Assembly (NCBI GenBank): GCA_015056545.1
Contig: SVGE01000006.1
Coordinates: 26,710-90,709, forward strand
Reading direction: 5' to 3'
Length of the DNA: 64,000 nt
Source of the DNA: Clostridiales bacterium
GTDB taxonomy: Bacteria; Bacillota; Clostridia; TANB77; SIG350
The notes beneath the pieces are model-generated. The model was not told the DNA's origin. It worked only from the letters and a program-made list of their open reading frames with translations, and did not search any database. This document shows, piece after piece, positions 60,495-64,000 of this stretch (positions are counted from its first letter, which is position 1; every line of letters begins with the position of its first letter). A program made the position numbers and the translations under genes.

Positions 60495-61874
60495 TTAGTT
60501 ATTATTCGGTGCATTATCATTAATTCTTTTCCAAGCCATTTCCTCAGGTGTTAAAATTTCATGTTCTTCTGGAATATCGTGATCATTGTCATTTTCCTTT
60601 TCATACTTTCTATTACAATAATCTATATTTCTTTGTATTCCATTAAGGCTCGTATCATTTTGAGTATAACACATTTCTAATATTCTATTTGTAATTTCTG
60701 GTTCTTTTTTTACTAATTTATCATATTCAGGTTTAGATAATATTTCATCAATAATTCTTTGTGCATATATATAATCCATATTATCTCTTACTTCCGTATA
60801 TCCTTCCATTTGCACAGGAATAACTATTTGAGGATCATTTTCTCTATCTTGAATATTTAATTGTGTTTGGTTATTTTCTTTTGTTACTGGAAAAACTAAT
60901 CCATTTTCTCTCCCTTTAACAGCAAAGGTTGTCTCAATTTTTGTTTCATCATCACCTCTTTGATCAACTGTATCTATAACTTTATCTCCTTGAGTAATTT
61001 GAATTATTGATTCTAACTTTTCTCCCCTACCATTAAACATATCCATTTCACCATTTTCATACATCACCATCCAAGTTTTTGCTGTAGCATCTGGTATATT
61101 ATCTCTTACAGAAGGGTCTTCAATTAATTTAGCAACAACAACTTTTCCTTTTCCGGCATTGTTATCATCCATTTCTTTTCCATTTATTATGCTTTTTTTG
61201 CCTTTATTTGCTTTTTCCAAAAGTTGCTCTTCATTCTCAGCTTCTTTTTCATCAGCATCTGGTTCACCATAGTTTAATTCATTATCTTTATCCACAGTAT
61301 TATACACAGTATGTTCTTTATCTTCTTTTATATCTTTAGCTAATTGTATTTTATTTTCTTGCTCATAATCTACTTTATTTTTAACTACAATTGTGTCCTC
61401 TATTTTTCCTGTCTCTTCATTTACTCTAGCCATTAAAAACATTTTTTTAGTTTCAGCCTCAAGTTCAGGATATTTATCTAATAGTTTTTGGTCATATATA
61501 TTTAAGTTGTTCTCCCTATCTGTATTTGCCATTAATTTTCCTGTTGCTTTATCATATATTTCATAACATAAATATCTATCATCTGGATATTCAGGATCTT
61601 GTTTTTCTCTTGTTACTAAAAATATGTCCCCTATATTTATATCATTATCTAATTTAAAATCTTCCATATTATTAAGACTTTTAAATCTTCCTTGAACTTG
61701 CTCATCATATTCAATTAGATATTCTTCATGAGTTATTTCACCACTTTTTAATTTTTCTTTTAATTCAATTATTATCTCTTGTTCCTCTTCAAGTTGCAGC
61801 TTTCTTTGCTCATTACTTCCAAATTCACCATATCTTCCTTGAACAAATTCAATTGTAGCATTATCTATATTCAT
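60495..61874 (-). CDS. Large hydrophilic protein of unknown function
   Basis: 459 residues, very acidic, without signal peptide or membrane helix. The first 60 residues form a charged helix with 'ELKEKLKSGEITHEEYLIEY'. The middle holds repeated short strands such as 'PDDRYLCYEIYDKATGKLMA' and 'VRDNIPDATAKTWMVMYENG'; the end is 'HDIPEEHEILTPEEMAWKRI'. The composition suggests a structural or scaffold protein; it does not match a family I know. It follows the TetR gene by 12 bp, so it is probably controlled with it. Confidence 0.55.
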   Translation of the reverse strand: MNIDNATIEFVQGRYGEFGSNEQRKLQLEEEQEIIIELKEKLKSGEITHEEYLIEYDEQVQGRFKSLNNMEDFKLDNDINIGDIFLVTREKQDPEYPDDRYLCYEIYDKATGKLMANTDRENNLNIYDQKLLDKYPELEAETKKMFLMARVNEETGKIEDTIVVKNKVDYEQENKIQLAKDIKEDKEHTVYNTVDKDNELNYGEPDADEKEAENEEQLLEKANKGKKSIINGKEMDDNNAGKGKVVVAKLIEDPSVRDNIPDATAKTWMVMYENGEMDMFNGRGEKLESIIQITQGDKVIDTVDQRGDDETKIETTFAVKGRENGLVFPVTKENNQTQLNIQDRENDPQIVIPVQMEGYTEVRDNMDYIYAQRIIDEILSKPEYDKLVKKEPEITNRILEMCYTQNDTSLNGIQRNIDYCNRKYEKENDNDHDIPEEHEILTPEEMAWKRINDNAPNNN

Positions 61875-61886
61875 AGTTTTTCCTCC

Positions 61887-62438
61887 TTAACTTAATATAG
61901 CATTTAAGTATTCTTCTCCCAGTTTTTCAACTTCTATTTTTTCATCATTTAATTTTCTTTTTAAAACACAAGATATTTGCCCAAATATTAAATCTGTTAA
62001 TATCTCAGAAGTCATATTTTTAAAATATCCTTGATTAATTGCTTCTTCTGCAATAGGTTTAATCTTATTTATATATTCATCAATTTTTTGTCTAACAAAT
62101 TTATTTCGAGCTTCATTTCCCCACATTTGTGTAAATAACATTGTCATAAATTTATCAAATTTTTTAGAAATCTTTATTTGTATAATAATTATTCTTTTTA
62201 TTTTTTCAACTGGATTAGTTACATTTCTAGTTTTAATATCTATACTTTTCTTTAAAAAATCTGCTCCATCTTGTATTAATTGATTAAACATTTCTTCTTT
62301 GCTTTCAAAATGATAGTATAAAGTTCCTTTTGCAATTCCAACAACTGCTGTAATTTCTTCAATACTTGTTGCTTCATATCCTTTTTCCGCAAATAATTGT
62401 GTAGATATTTCAAAAATTCTTCTTTTTGTAACATTCAT
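61887..62438 (-). CDS. TetR/AcrR family transcriptional regulator
   Basis: 183 residues with an N-terminal TetR helix-turn-helix ('RRIFEISTQLFAEKGYEATS' then 'IEEITAVVGIAKGTLYYHFE') and a helical ligand-binding C-terminus. It usually represses itself and a neighbouring gene; the co-transcribed unknown gene downstream is a candidate target. SD AGGTGATATAAT. A 14-bp perfect hairpin lies upstream at 62505-62536. Confidence 0.9.
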   Translation of the reverse strand: MNVTKRRIFEISTQLFAEKGYEATSIEEITAVVGIAKGTLYYHFESKEEMFNQLIQDGADFLKKSIDIKTRNVTNPVEKIKRIIIIQIKISKKFDKFMTMLFTQMWGNEARNKFVRQKIDEYINKIKPIAEEAINQGYFKNMTSEILTDLIFGQISCVLKRKLNDEKIEVEKLGEEYLNAILS

Positions 62439-62504
62439 ATTATATCACCTACATTTCATATTAATTATATACTAGATAATTATAACTTTTCAATAGTAAA
62501 AAAT

Positions 62505-62536
62505 ATAAAAGTGAAAAGAAAACTTTTCACTTTTAT
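62505..62536 (-). terminator. Perfect hairpin between pilin-like paralog 4 region and tetR
   Basis: Stem ATAAAAGTGAAAAG / CTTTTCACTTTTAT, 4-base loop, with T-rich flank on the minus strand; it separates the zinc-ribbon remnant from tetR. Confidence 0.7.
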
Positions 62537-62575
62537 ATAACATATTACTTTTTCAACTTGTATATCTGTAATTTC

Positions 62576-62754
62576 CTATCTCGAAAGATGCATATTCAAA
62601 ACTTCACTTTTACAATATTCACATTCAAATATCTTATACCACCTATTAAATTTCATTGCACCATCACAATTTTCACATTTCCCTTTATTTTTAATCTGCT
62701 CAAATTATAGATAGGATTTAATTTATTTACACAAAATTTAATTACAGGTGCCAT
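62576..62754 (-). pseudogene. Remnant of a small zinc-ribbon protein gene
   Basis: Two frames combine into one small protein: 'MAPVIKFCVNKLNPIYNL' from the ATG at 62754, then after a frame change near 62700 'NKGKCENCDGAMKFNRWYKI' and 'FECEYCKSEVL' to the TAG at 62576. Together they give CxxC...CxxC zinc-ribbon spacing. The frame change, the lack of an SD and the overlap with the hairpin suggest a decayed gene. The rest of 62439-62796 contains only the two hairpins. Confidence 0.45.
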
Positions 62755-62776
62755 TTCTTCGAGAAATTCACACCTA
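62747..62776 (-). terminator. Hairpin after pilin-like paralog 4
   Basis: Inverted repeat AGGTG..ATTTCT / AGAAAT..CACCT with a 4-base CGAA loop, 20 bp after the gene; the minus strand continues GTAATTAAATTTTG, a weak T-run. Confidence 0.45.
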
Positions 62777-62796
62777 GCCTAATCTACCACCAAAAC

Positions 62797-63798
62797 TTAG
62801 TTGACTGCAGACTCTGAGATTGTTATAACTGGACGCACCCCAAAAATGGAGTCTGTAAAGATACTATCCATACACACTGAATTGTTACCGCCACCACCTA
62901 AATCCCATACCATGTTTGCATTATAAGCAGAGCCAAGCCAATAATTTAAATAATTTCCATCATCGTCTTTATTTATCCATATTGGACAATTTGCTGTTGA
63001 CAAGCTATCTAAATTTCCATCTAATTCTTCAATTTCTTCTAATGTAAGTAATCTTCCCGTTACTGCTACTCCTACATCTTCTGCTATCTTTCTTGCATAC
63101 GCTTTAGCTACTTCTATTGCATCTGTTATTTCTATATCTTCTGATTCATATGTATTTAAGTTTAGTGGATAACTTTCTGCATAAGTATTCCAATAATTTG
63201 TACTTGAAAATACTACTGTTGGTGCACTTGTGCTTTGTATATATGGTGCAGATGTTGTTATATTCTTTTCTGTTAATAATGTTAATGTACTTCCATTATC
63301 TTTTAATACTCTAAATTTTTCTTCTCCTATTGTTACTTCATCTCCTACATTATATTCTACATCCGCTACTGGTGTTTCGCCTGTTCCTATTCCTAAGTCT
63401 ATTAACCATTTTTCTTGTAATACTTCTTCATTTAATTCTTTTTTTGCTACTATTTCTCCATCTACTACTTCTATTAATTCTCCATATTCTTCTTCTTTAA
63501 ATTCTGGTAATATTTCTTTTATTGCTTCACCTGTTATTGTTTTGTCTATTAATTTTAACTCTTCTTCTTCTCCATTTCCTGTTGCTAATTTTATTTGTTC
63601 CTCTGCTCTCTTAACTGCTAATATTTCTTGATATGTTCTTATATCACTTTTAAATACACTTTCTTTTGCTCTGTCTATTATTCCACCTTCCATAAAAGTT
63701 ACAATAACTGCAGCAGTTAATATTATTAGTACAATTATTGTTACAATTAAAGCTACTAAGCTTATACCTGATGTTCTACTATTCTTTAAATTTTTCAT
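62797..63798 (-). CDS. Pilin-like surface protein, paralog of the DGR targets without a variable repeat
   Basis: 333 residues from the ATG at 63798, which matches the 'MKNL' start of the targets; an ATG two codons earlier is too close to the SD AAAGGAGG. The N-terminal 70 residues are almost the same as in targets 1-3 ('GISLVALIVTIIVLIILTAA', 'FKSDIRTYQEILAVKRAEEQ'). The middle is different ('IGEEKFRVLKDNGSTLTLLT'), and the C-terminus 'LNYWLGSAYNANMVWDLGGG' to 'FGVRPVITISESAVN' keeps the lectin-fold ends (YWLxS and G(V/L)RPV) but has no match to the TR. It is thus a non-diversified relative. Its leader shares the conserved elements with the targets. Confidence 0.82.
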   Translation of the reverse strand: MKNLKNSRTSGISLVALIVTIIVLIILTAAVIVTFMEGGIIDRAKESVFKSDIRTYQEILAVKRAEEQIKLATGNGEEEELKLIDKTITGEAIKEILPEFKEEEYGELIEVVDGEIVAKKELNEEVLQEKWLIDLGIGTGETPVADVEYNVGDEVTIGEEKFRVLKDNGSTLTLLTEKNITTSAPYIQSTSAPTVVFSSTNYWNTYAESYPLNLNTYESEDIEITDAIEVAKAYARKIAEDVGVAVTGRLLTLEEIEELDGNLDSLSTANCPIWINKDDDGNYLNYWLGSAYNANMVWDLGGGGNNSVCMDSIFTDSIFGVRPVITISESAVN

Positions 63799-63832
63799 AA
63801 TCATTTTCCTCCTTTAAAATTTAATTTTGTTA

Positions 63833-64000
63833 TTATACAATTTTATTGTATAACACTTTTAGTTTTACCTAAGCTGTTTTGTTGTAGTTTTTTTATTTTT
63901 CTTTTTACTACCTCCTTCCTCGGCTCTTTATTTTATTATTGCCAAAATATATTTTTATATAATTGGGCAAAACAAAAGAACCTAAGACTACATTACGTTT
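63833..64000 (-). promoter_or_regulatory. Leader of pilin-like paralog 4 (cut by window end)
   Basis: Contains the TTATACAAT/ATTGTATAA palindrome (63833-63853), the SD-like GAAGGAGG, AAAGAGCC (63922-63929) and the start of the terminator-like hairpin. AAAGAGCC can pair with all eight bases of GGTTCTTT (63975-63982), using one G-U; the sequence differs from the other copies in a way that keeps pairing. The promoter and folded domain lie beyond the window. Confidence 0.55.

Noticed and set aside
62870..62960. Possible variable repeat in pilin-like paralog 4
   Set aside because: The C-terminal fold is the same, but bases do not match the TR beyond the short GVRPV-coding end, so there is no sign of homing.
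1..64000. CRISPR arrays, tRNA or rRNA genes, insertion sequences with inverted ends
   Set aside because: No regularly spaced direct repeats, tRNA-like cloverleaf, rRNA sequence or DDE transposase gene was seen on either strand.

Overview
The window is very AT-rich chromosomal DNA of a spore-forming member of the Clostridia, probably gut-associated. The sequence shows this by spoIID next to spoIIQ, a cotJABC spore-coat operon, a SCIFF peptide gene (a marker of Clostridia), a tyrS T-box leader, AddA, CarD and a PdaB-like deacetylase. Most genes lie on the minus strand. Housekeeping genes (mreB, tex, yebC, copA, tyrS, secA, rsuA, addA, tsaD, lysS) are mixed with accessory genes and decayed fragments. 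No tRNA, rRNA or CRISPR array was seen.

The standout system is a diversity-generating retroelement (DGR) at 47.5-51.0 kb. Read in transcription order on the minus strand it contains a target gene with variable repeat VR3, a MutS-like accessory gene (MSL), avd, the template repeat TR (48735-48885) and a reverse transcriptase with YQDD and GIGNMTSQ motifs. The same TR matches two more variable repeats far away: VR1 at 9.9 kb (about 39 kb from the TR) and VR2 at 35.1 kb (about 13.5 kb from the TR). By hand alignment, all 27 VR3/TR differences, 24 of 25 VR1 differences and 31 of 42 VR2 differences fall on template adenines. The three targets are paralogous pilin-like proteins: a class III-type hydrophobic N-terminus followed by an extracellular domain ending in a C-type-lectin-like fold that holds the variable residues. 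The two remote targets each carry the same broken copy of MSL downstream, so they arose by copying a target+MSL unit. A fourth paralog (62.8-63.8 kb) has the same scaffold and leader but no variable repeat.

The target genes share a long 5' leader. It has a conserved promoter, a folded domain with a G9-G10 run, a long hairpin that looks like a terminator, and a downstream segment that can pair with the 3' arm of that hairpin. This looks like an uncharacterised attenuator or riboswitch that controls the diversified surface proteins together.

Layout: 0-3.7 kb metal-binding protein, inactive-looking ADP-ribosylglycohydrolase and M29 peptidase operon; 3.9-9.3 kb mreB, trhA, two membrane-anchored paralogs, tex; 9.5-11.4 kb DGR target 1; 11.5-19.5 kb small membrane genes, PHP phosphatase, yebC, decayed genes, copA; 19.9-31.3 kb tyrS with T-box and a Tyr-rich upstream ORF, carD, spoIIQ/spoIID, rsuA, secA, stalk-domain protein; 31.4-34.6 kb plus-strand island (ATP-grasp protein, paralogous small genes, broken toxin-antitoxin, deacetylase); 34.7-36.7 kb DGR target 2; 36.8-46.3 kb lipase, addA, tsaD, M50 protease, lysS; 46.4-51.4 kb broken Rpn nuclease and DGR core; 51.4-57.3 kb Ca-type ATPase, small prepilin, SCIFF, cotJABC (cotJC frameshifted), intact Rpn; 57.5-62.4 kb an unrecognised gene group with an S1 protein and a TetR regulator; 62.8-64 kb pilin-like paralog 4.
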